A stretch of DNA of 64,000 nt from Owenia fusiformis (lineage: Eukaryota; Annelida; Polychaeta; Sabellida; Oweniidae), in the NCBI GenBank assembly GCA_903813345.2, contig CAIIXF020000010.1:30312828-30376827 (forward strand). The letters are read 5' to 3'. A program made the translations under genes and the position numbers. Shown here piece after piece: positions 10,430 through 20,686 of this stretch. Each line of letters begins with the position of its first letter. Position 1 is the first letter of the stretch. The notes under the pieces were generated by a model that saw only the letters and a list, made by a program, of their open reading frames with translations, did no database searches and was not told the origin of the DNA.

Positions 10430-11762
10430 ACAAATAAATTGCTAGCTCGGCAGTAACACAATACTCATACATATTAAGTTGACCTGATTTTGACCAAGCA
10501 TGCAATTAAATTGCTAGCTTGGCAGTGACATAATAATCATACATATTAAGTTGACTTGATTTTGACCAAGCATACAATTAAATTGCTAGCTTGGCAGTGA
10601 CATAATAATCATACATATTAAGTTGACTTGATTTTGACCAAGCATACAATTAAATTGCTAGCTTGGCAGTGACATAATAATCATACATATTAAGTTGACC
10701 TGAATTTGACCAAGCATACAATTAAATTGCTAGCTTGGCAGTGACATAATAATCATACATATTAAGTTGACCTGAATTTGACCAAGCATACAATTAAATT
10801 GCTAGCTTGGCAGTGACATAATAATCATACATATTAAGTTGACTTGATTTTGACCAAGCATACAATTAAATTGCTAGCTCGGCAGTGACATAATAATCAT
10901 ACATATTAAGTTGACTTGATTTTGACAAATCATACAAATAAATTGCTAGCTCGGCAGTGACACAATACTCATACATATTAAGTTGACCCGATTTTGACCA
11001 AGCATACAATTAAATTGCTAGCTTGGCAGTGACATAATAATCATACATTGATTGTGACCAATCATTCAATTAAATTGCTAGCTTGGCAGTGACATAATAA
11101 TCATACATATTAAGTTGACCTGAATTTGACCAAGCATACAATTAAATTGCTAGCTTGGCAGTGACAGAATATTCACACATATTAAGTTGACTTGATTTTG
11201 ACCAAGCATACAATTAAATTGCTAGCTTGGCAGTGACATAATAATCACACATATTAAGTTGACCTGAATTTGACCAAGCATACAATTAAATTGCTTGCTT
11301 GGCAGTGACATAATAATCACAAATATTAAGTTGACCTGATTTTGACAAATCATACAAATAAATTGCTAGCTCGGCAGTGACAGAATATTCACACATATTA
11401 AGTTGACCTGATTTTGACCAAGCATACAATTAAATTTCTAGCTTGGCAGTGACATAATAATCATACATATTAAGTTCACCTGAATTTGACCAAGCATACA
11501 ATTAAATTGCTAGCTTGGCAGTGACATAATAATCATACATATTAAGTTGACCTGAATTTGACCAAGCATACAATTAAATTGCTAGCTTGGCAGTGACAGA
11601 ATATTCACACATATTAAGTTGACCTGATTTTGACCAAGCATACAATTAAATTGCTAGCTTGGCAGTGACACAATAATCACACATATTAAGTTGACCTGAA
11701 TTTGACCAATCATACAATTAAATTGCTTGCTTGGCAGTGACAGAATATTCACACATATTCAG
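10430..11762. repeat. 72-bp tandem array
   Basis: About 18 units of 72 bp follow the pattern TTGCTAGCTTGGCAGTGACA, then a TAATAATCATACATATTAAG stretch, then TTGACCTGATTTTGACCAAG. Units begin at about 10439, 10511, 10583 and onward. One unit near 11041 is shortened. Variants (CTCGG, CTTGG, CAGAATATTCAC) are shared by non-adjacent units, which suggests block amplification. It lies about 475 bp beyond the 3' end of the Toll-like receptor gene. Confidence 0.9.
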
Positions 11763-12055
11763 TTGTGTTCCTCCAATTGTTCAAGTCAGTTGACATTGTT
11801 GGTTATTTCAAAATCAACAAATCAAAATATATGCATGATATATTTTACAAGTATTTTTATATAATTGGTAATTAACTCTAGCAGAATACGTCCAATTTCT
11901 TTAGAATAAGCAAATTATTTTATATTCACTTTTTGATTTTGATAGTGATTATTGGTACCGTAAAAAAGATTTCCACTAACAGAGGTTTTGCATTACGTTT
12001 AGTATATGAAAAACTTGATTTTGGAAAGTAATATTGTTCTACGTAAAGTGTTGTT
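11763..12055. other. AT-rich spacer, no gene seen
   Basis: Sequence between the 72-bp array and the small repeat in the Toll-like receptor 3' flank. No coding or RNA feature is seen. Confidence 0.3.
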
Positions 12056-12205
12056 GTTGTTCCACTTGAAAAGCGTTTGTGTTCCACTTGAAAAATGTTG
12101 GTGTTCCACTTGAAAAATGTTGGTGTTCCACTTGAAATGTGTTTGAAAAATGTAGGTGTTCCATTTGAAAAAGTGTTTGTATTTCACTTGAAAAGTGTTT
12201 GTGTT
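12056..12205 (-). repeat. Minisatellite in TLR 3' flank
   Basis: Seven or so imperfect copies of a 20-24 bp word (GTTCCACTTGAAAAATGTTG on the plus strand) lie 30-180 bp past the stop codon, probably in the 3' UTR. Read on the minus strand one frame gives repeated FKWNT, but with no sign of selection on it as protein. Confidence 0.75.
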
Positions 12206-12236
12206 ACACCTACATTGTTGTTCTACTTTCCAATTT

Positions 12237-14567
12237 TTACTCTGTTAGCGCAAAAAGCATCTCCTCATCCCCATCATTGTTTTGATACAAAAAAGGAGTA
12301 TCGACCTCACCTCTAAATCTAGGTTCCCCCAGAGCATCCTGTAACTTCCTCAAGAACAGTAATTTTCTGTCCTCGTCTTCGCTCCACTCTAGATACACCC
12401 TCGTGTCCAGCAGGGACCGCAGGGTGGGAGATATCAGCTCTGGAGGAAGTAATTCCACTGGCTCTTTGAGAATTAAGATCAAGCAATCTCGTCCCCTTGT
12501 TGCCAACTCACCCCTTGCCAGATTCATTTCAAATTTACACCAGCCACTTCTAAGGAAATTCTGGCTGATAACCAGTATGATTTTGTTGCTCTTGCTGATA
12601 CACTCAACAATAATGTCAGATAAATATGATCCAGGTCTGAAGTTACGGTCATCCACGCAAATGTTATATCCATGCTGAGCTGCTAACTGACCATAGATGT
12701 TATTAATAGCCCAGGTTTTGTCCAAAGAACTGTAACTCAGGAAACCATCAAAGTCATAGTCTATGTCTTGTAACTGATTGCGTCTCAGTAAAGCTCTAAG
12801 GTGTAAGGCTATGTATATAATCCTATACCTCCGCTTATATCCATAGGCGACAACTCCAACGATCACTAGAACGAATCCTACTGATATCCCAGATGCCACA
12901 ATTGCACTCTTCCTACATTCAAACTTCATATAAGATACATCCAAGAGTGTGAATTTGACCTGTGACCCATTTATGTACTGGCAAGACAAATTAGCCCCTT
13001 CGTAAATAATATCTTGATGATCCTTCACCCAGTTTATGAATGGGATCCCGGGGAACGCATCACAGTTACACATAAATGGGTTGCCATTAAGGTCCACAGT
13101 AAAATTGCCATTAGATGTCTCATACGCAGAGTTAATGTTATTTCGTGCAGATTCACCAAGTCTTTGGATAATGTTCTTAGACAAATTCAGCAATTTCAGT
13201 GAAGTTTGTGTTTTTAAGTCTATATTAAGATCGACCAATTTATTTCCACTTAGGTTCACAATCTTTATGGAAGAGGTATCTTTCAAGATATCAAAAGGAA
13301 CATAAGCCAGGTTATTGTACGATATGTCCAAATAAACTAAACTTGAACAGTTTTTAAACAGGGTGAAATTCGAGCTTGAATTAGACAGCAAGATTCTGTT
13401 GTTGGCTAAATCTAGAACTTGTAAACTTTCGAAATAGCCACTTGCACATGTGAAGAATTCAGGTACAATTCTGCAATCATTATTGTTGTAAATGAAATGC
13501 TGCAGATGTACTAGTCCTTTAAGTGGACCTCCAAAGTTAGTTACTATGTAACTGTTTTTAGCATTAAAAACTTTGAGTTTGTTATTTCTTGCAAACTTCA
13601 ATGCACAAGGGATTGAAGTAGGTCTTCGATCTATTGTAGTCAATTCAAAATTGAGTTCTTGAAGTCCCATTGGCAGAGGCAATTCTATATCAATGCAATC
13701 ACTGGTGCGAGGATAACTTAGGTCTTGAATGGCCCGTCTTTCAGATTCATCAAATCGGATAACTCTTAAATGAACCAGTTTTAATAATTGAACAACAAAG
13801 TTCAGATTAGAATTAGGGAAGATTTGGGCTATCATATTTTTCGATAAATCAAGTATTTCCAGTTTTGGAAGATACTTTAAGAAGCCTGTTTCTATAGCAG
13901 AGATCCGGTTCAGTGGCAGATGCAATTCTTTCAGTTGGCAGTTTTTAAAATATGTGAAATGTTTTTCTTTCAATATGAATGGAAATATGACATCTTCATA
14001 AATTATTTTCTCAATGGTAGAATTCTGTAGTCCTCGAAATGCATTCAGCCAAGCATCTCTCTCAGCATGATAACCATTGAAATTTTTACCCGTTCCTGTC
14101 ACATCAATGATTTGTATCTCCTTTAATGGTTTAAGCAGCAATGGATGCATAATACTTCCCTTTCGCCATGTAATGTGAAGATTCCGCAATTTACCAAGTC
14201 CATGAAATGTATACTGACCAGTGGTTGACAACCTGTTTCCACGCATATCCAAAGTCTGTAAGTTTTTATAATAACGACCCAAGATAAAATCTGGGATAGC
14301 TGTTATATAATTGTCATATAAGTTCAATGTTGTTATATTTTGTGGCAGATCCAAAGGTAGTGCTTTGATCTTCCTAGAACTACAGTCTGCAGTCAACAAA
14401 GTACACTTACACGTTTGACATGATTCATCACTTGTTGCAGCATCATCACTTTGTCCATTATAATTGATCTTGTTGAACTCTCCAATTTCTTGGTCTTTGA
14501 CTTCTCCATGCACAGTTAAACTGAAACCCATATTCAGAAATAGTATCATCAAAACGAAGTTTTCCAT
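12237..14567 (-). CDS. Toll-like receptor
   Basis: A pattern-recognition receptor that should signal through MyD88-type adaptors at the plasma or endosomal membrane; its ligand cannot be predicted. It is a single exon of 776 codons from ATG 14567 to TAA 12237. Residues 1-21 (MENFVLMILFLNMGFSLTVH) look like a signal peptide. A Cys-rich N-terminal cap (CQTCKCTLLTADC, about 50-65) leads into leucine-rich repeats (for example LKELHLPLNRISAIE, LEILDLSKNMIAQI, LQVLDLANNRILL). A C-terminal cap starts NPFMCNCDAF. A membrane helix (about 555-577) precedes the TIR domain from about 601: YDFDGFLSYSSLD (box 1), a BB loop RNFRPGSYLSD that keeps the Pro-Gly, then SGWCKFEM and LILILKE. It has one C-terminal LRR cap (single-cysteine-cluster type), as in vertebrate TLRs. 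No stop or frameshift is seen, so it is probably functional. Confidence 0.93.
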   Translation of the reverse strand: MENFVLMILFLNMGFSLTVHGEVKDQEIGEFNKINYNGQSDDAATSDESCQTCKCTLLTADCSSRKIKALPLDLPQNITTLNLYDNYITAIPDFILGRYYKNLQTLDMRGNRLSTTGQYTFHGLGKLRNLHITWRKGSIMHPLLLKPLKEIQIIDVTGTGKNFNGYHAERDAWLNAFRGLQNSTIEKIIYEDVIFPFILKEKHFTYFKNCQLKELHLPLNRISAIETGFLKYLPKLEILDLSKNMIAQIFPNSNLNFVVQLLKLVHLRVIRFDESERRAIQDLSYPRTSDCIDIELPLPMGLQELNFELTTIDRRPTSIPCALKFARNNKLKVFNAKNSYIVTNFGGPLKGLVHLQHFIYNNNDCRIVPEFFTCASGYFESLQVLDLANNRILLSNSSSNFTLFKNCSSLVYLDISYNNLAYVPFDILKDTSSIKIVNLSGNKLVDLNIDLKTQTSLKLLNLSKNIIQRLGESARNNINSAYETSNGNFTVDLNGNPFMCNCDAFPGIPFINWVKDHQDIIYEGANLSCQYINGSQVKFTLLDVSYMKFECRKSAIVASGISVGFVLVIVGVVAYGYKRRYRIIYIALHLRALLRRNQLQDIDYDFDGFLSYSSLDKTWAINNIYGQLAAQHGYNICVDDRNFRPGSYLSDIIVECISKSNKIILVISQNFLRSGWCKFEMNLARGELATRGRDCLILILKEPVELLPPELISPTLRSLLDTRVYLEWSEDEDRKLLFLRKLQDALGEPRFRGEVDTPFLYQNNDGDEEMLFALTE

Positions 14568-15231
14568 TTTTCTTGACAGTATTGTCCTATCTATCAGTAC
14601 TCATTTATTTTGTGGTGTATATGAAATGAAAGTGTGGTTTCTCATAAATTAAATATTTTTGAAACAGGATAAACTTCATAAACAAGGAAGTTATTTCTTA
14701 TTACATTTTATGTGATATACTATATTGAATTCTTAGAAACGAGGAAGTGATGAAACACCTTAAATTAATTCTTTATATTCTTTTTTTGACAATAATGTTC
14801 GCCATAAACATGTTATTGTGTATCACATTAAAGCTGTTGTATTTTAAGTGTGATCGCAAAAAGAGCGGACCCTAACTGAACATATACTAGCTCATGAAAG
14901 TATTGATAATTTGTACTGCCCACATTAATGCAGTTGAGTAGATGTAAAGTATGTACCCTGCGTGCAGAGTCTAGTTAAACTACGAAAAGACGAAGCTCTC
15001 TTTTCAGAAGTGAAGTCAAACGAATGCAAAGGGTATAAAGTATGTTGTGTTATTCAGTGACAATGAATCTGATTGGCCCATGCAATCTGATTGGCCCATG
15101 TAATGTAGATATATTCTGTATGAGTGCATTCAATATGAGTGCATTCTGACATCATACTCTGTCTTGACACATTAGACATATTGTGCCCATTAAAATCATT
15201 TGAAACATCATTTTAAATGTCATTAATACAA
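14568..15231 (-). promoter_or_regulatory. Upstream region of the Toll-like receptor
   Basis: No coding sequence is seen. At 15067-15100 the word AATCTGATTGGCCCATG occurs twice in tandem, each with ATTGG (an inverted CCAAT box), about 500 bp upstream of the ATG. Two GAGTGCATTC words follow. Regulatory use is inference only. Confidence 0.3.
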
Positions 15232-15467
15232 GTTATTGAATGATTTGAAGTGCAATACAGGATATATCCTGCTCGAGAAATTCCGTATTGGAACGAGTGC
15301 CAATACAGAATATCGAGACAGAATATATCCTGTATTGCACGTCAAATCATTCTATAACGTTTTTATCATGTGATCCTCTGTATTGCTACTGAGAATGTCC
15401 CCTCCGTACCAATAATTTCTGTATTGCGACGGAGATGATCAGTGGGGACAATCTCAGTGGCAATACG
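15232..15467. repeat. Two adjacent imperfect hairpins
   Basis: Arms 15232-15271 and 15319-15358 are near-perfect inverted copies (TGCAATACAGGATATATCCT), and the interior also pairs (CTCGAGAAATTCCGTATTGG with CCAATACAGAATATCGAG). A second hairpin pairs 15379-15402 with 15443-15467 (TATTGCTACTGAGAATGTCCCC). This is a fold-back/MITE type structure with no coding. Confidence 0.75.
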
Positions 15468-16359
15468 GATTGGTACAGCACAAGAACTGACCAATCAGAA
15501 GGCTTCATTTTACAGATTATACGATAAATACGGCAAATACTGTTAAATAATTTCTCTTAAAATACAGTAATTATTTTTCACCAAATGGTTAAATATTTAA
15601 AATAGCTTTGTGTTTTCTTTTCATATTAACATTTATGCATTTTCGCTTTTATATCCTAAATTATTCAATGATTCAAGATTTTACAGAAAGCTGTATCTAT
15701 TGGATATATTTAAGCATCATATACTGACATTCTGGACTTGTGCCATAGAACGTGATTGCTTGTTTTTGCTCTTTGTTAAAAAATGAAAAGGCAGTTTGAT
15801 TGAATAGAATGTGGTGTATATGAATAAAATGTAACGTTAAATCTATTAGTCATATGTTGTCCATGAATCATAAAATTTGTTTTTTTCGTACAATTTTATG
15901 AAAAACAAATATTCGCATGAATTCCATGTGTCGCCAGTTGAAGTCATCAATTGTGAATCACATTGTCAATCATCAAATCAAACAACTCTTAAATGAACCA
16001 GTTTTATAATCTTGGCTAAAGCCAATACAGCCTGGGAAAATCACTGACTTCCAAGATCCCTTCAATAGAGTCATCAAATCAATCACATTTGTCTCCCAAA
16101 TATTCCAAATGTTTGTAAATTCTGTCATTTAATTGATTATTTCCCACGTCAACCTAGAGATTGATTCACTAAATTGATAATATTGGATAGCTATCCATTT
16201 TCAATAGTATCAAACCCCAATGGCAACACAATAGAATGAACTGTATTCTATTTAAAAGAATACACAGTTGTAACAAAGGTGGGTGCATTTATTCTATTAT
16301 TTTTAAAGATTTTACTCTTGACAATCAAACTATTCAAAATCAATGTTGCCCAAAAGACG
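15468..16359. other. Intergenic, no gene seen
   Basis: AT-rich non-coding sequence between the hairpins and the 104-bp array. No open frame of note and no RNA gene recognised. Confidence 0.3.
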
Positions 16360-17236
16360 ATTGACTGTCACATGCAGTGCACTAAAGCTGATCTAATTAC
16401 ACCCTATTCACTCATTCAATAGTTGAATAGTAAACACAAATGAAATCAATTTTTAAACTCTAACTGGCTTGTCACATGCAGTGCACTAAAGCTGATCTAA
16501 TTACACCCTATTCACTCATTCAATAGTTGAATAGTAAACACAAATGAAATCAATTTTTAAACTCTAACTGGCTTGTCACATGCAGTGCACTAAAGCTGAT
16601 CTAATTACACCCTATTCACTCATTCAATAGTTGAATAGTAAACACAAATGAAATCAATTTTTAAACTCTAACTGGCTTGTTACATGCAGTACACTGAAGC
16701 TGGACTAATTACACCCTATTCACTCATTCAATAGCTGAATTGTAATTCACAAATGAAATCAATTTTTAAACTCTACCTGGCTTGTCACATGCAGTACACT
16801 GAAGCTGAACTAATTACACCCTATTCACTCATTCAATAGTTGAATAGTAAACACAAATGAAATTAATTTTTAAACTCTAACTGACTTGTCACATGCAGTA
16901 CACTGAAGCTGAACTAATTACACCCTATTCACTCATTCAATAGTTAAATAGTAAACACAAATGAAATCAATTTTTAAACTCTAACTGACTTGTCACATGC
17001 AGTACACTGAAGCTGAACTAATTACACCCTATTCACTCATTCAATAGTTAAATAGTAAACACAAATGAAATCAATTTTTAAACTCTAACTGACTTGTCAC
17101 ATGCAGTACACTGAAGCTGAACTAATTACACCCTATTCACTCATTCAATAGTTAAATAGTAAACACAAATGAAATCAATTTTTAAACTCTACATGTTACA
17201 TGCAGTACACTGAAGCTGAACTAATTACAAGCACTC
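16360..17236. repeat. 104-bp tandem array
   Basis: About eight units of 104 bp start near 16368, 16472 and 16576 with TCACATGCAGTGCACTAAAG and continue through TTCACTCATTCAATAGTTGA. The first three units are almost identical; later ones differ in shared ways (GTACACTGAAGCTGAAC). Each unit holds the short palindrome TTCAATAGTTGAA. The last unit is broken. Confidence 0.9.
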
Positions 17237-18009
17237 ACATCTCAATACACTTACCTTATAGTCAGTACAAACGAAAACAAATCTTCCTTAAATTGGGTCA
17301 TTGGCCATTTTACTTTACATTTGTCTAGGAAGACAAATAGCCTCGGCTCAAGGCCCTCGGCTATTATTTATCCTAGAATCCAGTACTCATAGTTTATCCA
17401 TAACAGAATAAAGGTGCTTATTTAGGACATTGAGCTTGCTTTTTAAACTTTTTTGTTGGCTCTACTAGTGCATGGAATTCTCACAAAAGTGTCCAATAAA
17501 CCCTGCCACCTTTTTGTACATCAAAGAAGCTATAACATGTTTGCTAGTTCTTGGTTTGAACCATTTTGATTCAAACGTTGAACCATTTTGGCTCAAACTC
17601 TTGGATGATTTGGATTTGAAGTTCTGAATTTGAAATGTATAATGTAGGCCTAGTATGATTCGGATCTTCGTGTCTCAAACATTTTTATTGATGTGAGATA
17701 GAAATCGGCGAAAATCCCATCCTTGCAATATAAGATATTTTCAGTGTTTAATAAGTCTTTGATATTTGATATTCTACAATGTTTAATCAAAGTAATATTG
17801 GTCTGATTTGTCTTCTGTCGGTGGCATATGGATCCGTCTATCCACAACTGTTTTGGCTATATAATCGGTCAAAAGAAGAGAAAACAATGTTTAGTTGTTT
17901 ATTGACAGCCGACAGTCGAAAGTTGCATTTGCGAATACAAGCTAATACTTCGTTTCCATCTCAGCCGAAACCATGTGACTAGGTTAGTATGACATTTATT
18001 GCATGTATA
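17237..18009. other. Intergenic, no gene seen
   Basis: No coding exon is recognised. Near 17330-17385 GCCTCGGCTCAAGGCCCTCGGC forms a small GC-rich direct/inverted motif, and at 17540-17600 the word GAACCATTTTGATTCAAACG recurs in variant form. These look like decayed repeats. Confidence 0.3.
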
Positions 18010-18229
18010 TACAGGGTGGGCCAAAAAACCAATACCCAACTTCAAATTAGGATAAAAATATTTACGTTTAATATGGTACATTGACTTACATATCATTTTA
18101 AAGGTAATACATTTAAACAATTTGGTATATTACACTATGTCATATAATCAATAGTAAAGGTGTGTTAGGCCTATACTTATTTGGGAGGCTGGATTGCTAT
18201 TTATGATTTCTAGCTTTTAGGGAGAAAAT

Positions 18230-18972
18230 AGTAAAGGAGTGGTATCGATATGGAGAACTGAATTCAACAATGTTTTTCTCTTAAAAACCAATCATTGAAA
18301 ACATTCTGTAAAAAACACTTCGTGTAATGTTGACTGATTGACAACAATTTAATGCGAAAATTATTTAGAAATACTTTATATAACTGTTTTTGTTTATATA
18401 ACTGTGTTTTTAGTGCAATTGTTTTTGCTCCTTTCTACCAATTTTTGAGAATGAAATAATAAAATGTCTTTCCGAACCTTGTTGGAACAAAATAGCATAT
18501 ACAACGTGTATTTAGACCTCTCAATGTTATAGTTATACAAAGGAATTTTTGGTTGATTTGAAAAAAGTATTCAAAAACTTAAAAACAAAATCCCCCAAAA
18601 TAGATAAAAATCAAGATAAACCTTTTACTTCATTAACAAGATACTTTTTTAAAATCAACCAAAATTTCCATTGTACAATTACAATATTGAGAGACCTAAA
18701 CATGTTGTGTTTTTGTCGTTTTGTTCCAATGAGTTTCGGAAAGATGCTTCATTTCACTCCGGAAACATGATACCAAGAACAAAACAAGTGTTTGATGTGT
18801 TTTCTAAAACAATATAGATGAAAGTATATTTTTTTTTCAAATTATATTATTAACATTCAAAAGATGACCATTAAATTGACGATGTGTTAAATTTTTAGAT
18901 TTTTTAAAAATATTACTTGTTTAAGAGAAACTTGTTATCAAAAAGTTCTCCATATTGATACCACTCCTTTGT
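18230..18972. mobile_element. Nested fold-back element
   Basis: A 740-bp insertion inside the left arm of the mariner-type element. Its ends AAAGGAGTGGTATC(G/A)ATATGGAGAAC are inverted copies, and pairing continues inward (GTCTTTCCGAA...TTGGAACAAAA against TTTTGTTCCAATGAG..TTCGGAAAGATG), so most of it folds on itself. The intact right arm lacks it and reads straight from AATAGTAAATCTGCGGGATTG, which shows the empty site. No coding potential. Confidence 0.7.
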
Positions 18973-19099
18973 GGGATTGTGTTAATTTTTTATTTATATA
19001 ATATCATTTTGTTAGGTGAGTACATGCTTGTATATTTGCATCATTGTGTGACTAAACTTATTGTTTATGAATTTCAGTGTTGTTCAATAGCATTTTACA

Positions 19100-19480
19100 C
19101 TTTAGAGCAATTTTAACAATTGCTCAATATGCCCTCCCCTCTACGTCAACAATAAGCTTCAAGCGGTAGCGCCATCTTTCAATAGCCTTATTGACAGATT
19201 TCTGTTATATTTCATATCAGCAATTTGGGATTTTGTGTTTCAGCTCATCAATACTGTTTATTGGATGCTTGTGATTGTACCATTTCCCCGAGATGGCTCC
19301 ATGTATGGTAATCAACCACATTAGCATTGGGGCTTTTGGGTTGCCAAGCATCTAGATCAATCAAATTGACATCTTGTTCGCAAAGGAATGCCAATGTTTC
19401 CTTTGTTCTATGGTACGAAGCAAGCAATGTCTTGTTGAAAAATAAAATCCTCACCACATATACGTTTTATGTCTTTTACA
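19100..19480 (-). pseudogene. Mariner-type transposase C-terminal fragment
   Basis: The minus strand at 19457-19248 reads RTKETLAFLCEQ, then DAWQPKSPNANVVDYHTW, the region around the third catalytic acid of Tc1/mariner transposases. In a shifted frame just upstream FQQDIA matches the FQQD catalytic motif, and downstream IDELKHKI and NKAIERWRYRLKLIV match the C-terminus with GGHIEQLLK. Frameshifts and stops show it is dead. Confidence 0.8.
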
Positions 19481-19851
19481 GACCCCTTTTGAGTACTCAT
19501 TGATAATAAACAACACTGAAATTCATAAACAATAAGTTTAGTCACACACTTATGCAAATATGCAAGCATGTATTCACCTAACAAAATGATATTCTATAAA
19601 TAAAAATTTAACACAATCCCGCAGATTTACTATTTTTCCCTAAAAGCTAGAAACCCTAAATAGCAATCCGGCCTCCCAAATAAGTACTGTATAATATACC
19701 TTAACTATTGATTATATGACATAGTGTAATATACCAAATTGTTTGAAAATGTATTACCTTTAAAATTATATGTAAGTCAATGTACAATATTGAACGTAAA
19801 TATTTTTATCCTGATTTGAAGTTGGGTATTGTTTTTTTGGCCCACCCTGTA

Positions 19852-20229
19852 AATATAATTATCAGATTTTGTTCTTGTTTTTGCGTGTAAATACTGATCT
19901 AATCTGATTATTACTAATCATATTCATTACTGTTTCATCATTATTATTTCAAACACAATTAGGCCTAATATGATTGTCTACATGGAAGCAGTTTACTGAC
20001 TGGTTATACTGACATATCCAGGGGCTGAGATTATTAATTCTTGTGGACTACTTTTCATTTGGTGATTTAAAGTATAAGCTGACTGCGCTAAAAGATATAA
20101 CCCCTTTTATATATTTTCGAGGAACCAATGTTTGTGATATCAAAAGAAAGAAAACATGTAAATCATTCATCCTAATTAAGAAAATAGCAAATGTATATAA
20201 AAAAGTGACCCATAATGAGAAATATATTA
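19852..20229. other. Intergenic, no gene seen
   Basis: Short AT-rich stretch between the mariner-type element and the duplicated channel flank. No feature recognised. Confidence 0.3.
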
Positions 20230-20686
20230 TTTGATACATAACGGCCGGAGGTAGGGGTTTCAAAAAGGTCAATGACGCCTGTTAGTCGACGTGGGCGCTT
20301 GTTAATTTTCTAACTAAGATGAAAATATGCCCATGATCACGAATGGTCTTCATTGCGTGTTACAAATACCGATGTAATTAAAAATTCTAATCCTGAATTT
20401 ACAACTCTGCAATTTGTCTGCATGCAAAATGTCAGCCCCATCTACAGAATACAAAAGTACCCATAATATATGCATACTACGTCATTGGAATGAAACAGCA
20501 GTGACTATGGTATCACATTATATTAGTTAGTGGTTATAATATCTCTCACAAAATAGCCTGTCGCTCGGATGGATACTACCCCAACAATGGGTAAGAACGA
20601 AAAGTGACATACACAGTGAACATACGAGAACAGGAAAATGTCTGACACTAAAAATCAGTGAAGATATTAATGAAGAACGTGATATA
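20230..20686 (+). promoter_or_regulatory. Upstream region of DEG/ENaC copy B (duplicate of 6024..6465)
   Basis: Shares many long words with the inverse of 6120-6465 (GGTAGGGGTTTCAAAAAGGT versus GGTAGGGGTTTTAAAAAGGT; GTTACAAATACCGATGTAAT). It is the copy B counterpart of the presumed promoter. Similarity decays before the inverted-repeat insertion at 20687. Confidence 0.6.

Larger units (their letters stand above)
18012..19849. mobile_element. Mariner-type element with long inverted arms
   Basis: Ends CAGGGTGGGCCAAAAAA are inverted and flanked by TA (18010-18011, 19850-19851), the Tc1/mariner signature. The left arm (18012-18232 continuing at 18972-19100) is the inverted copy of 19500-19849, so each arm is about 350 bp once the nested insertion is removed. 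Between the arms lies a decayed transposase C-terminus on the minus strand. Total 1,838 bp, non-autonomous now. Confidence 0.8.

Noticed and set aside
11999-12187. Minus-strand frame with repeated FKWNT as a protein
   Set aside because: It is a minisatellite in the Toll-like receptor 3' flank; the frame has no other support.
15067-15110. CCAAT boxes as a proven Toll-like receptor promoter
   Set aside because: Two tandem ATTGG words are suggestive, but distance from the ATG and lack of a mapped start leave it unproven; kept only as low confidence.
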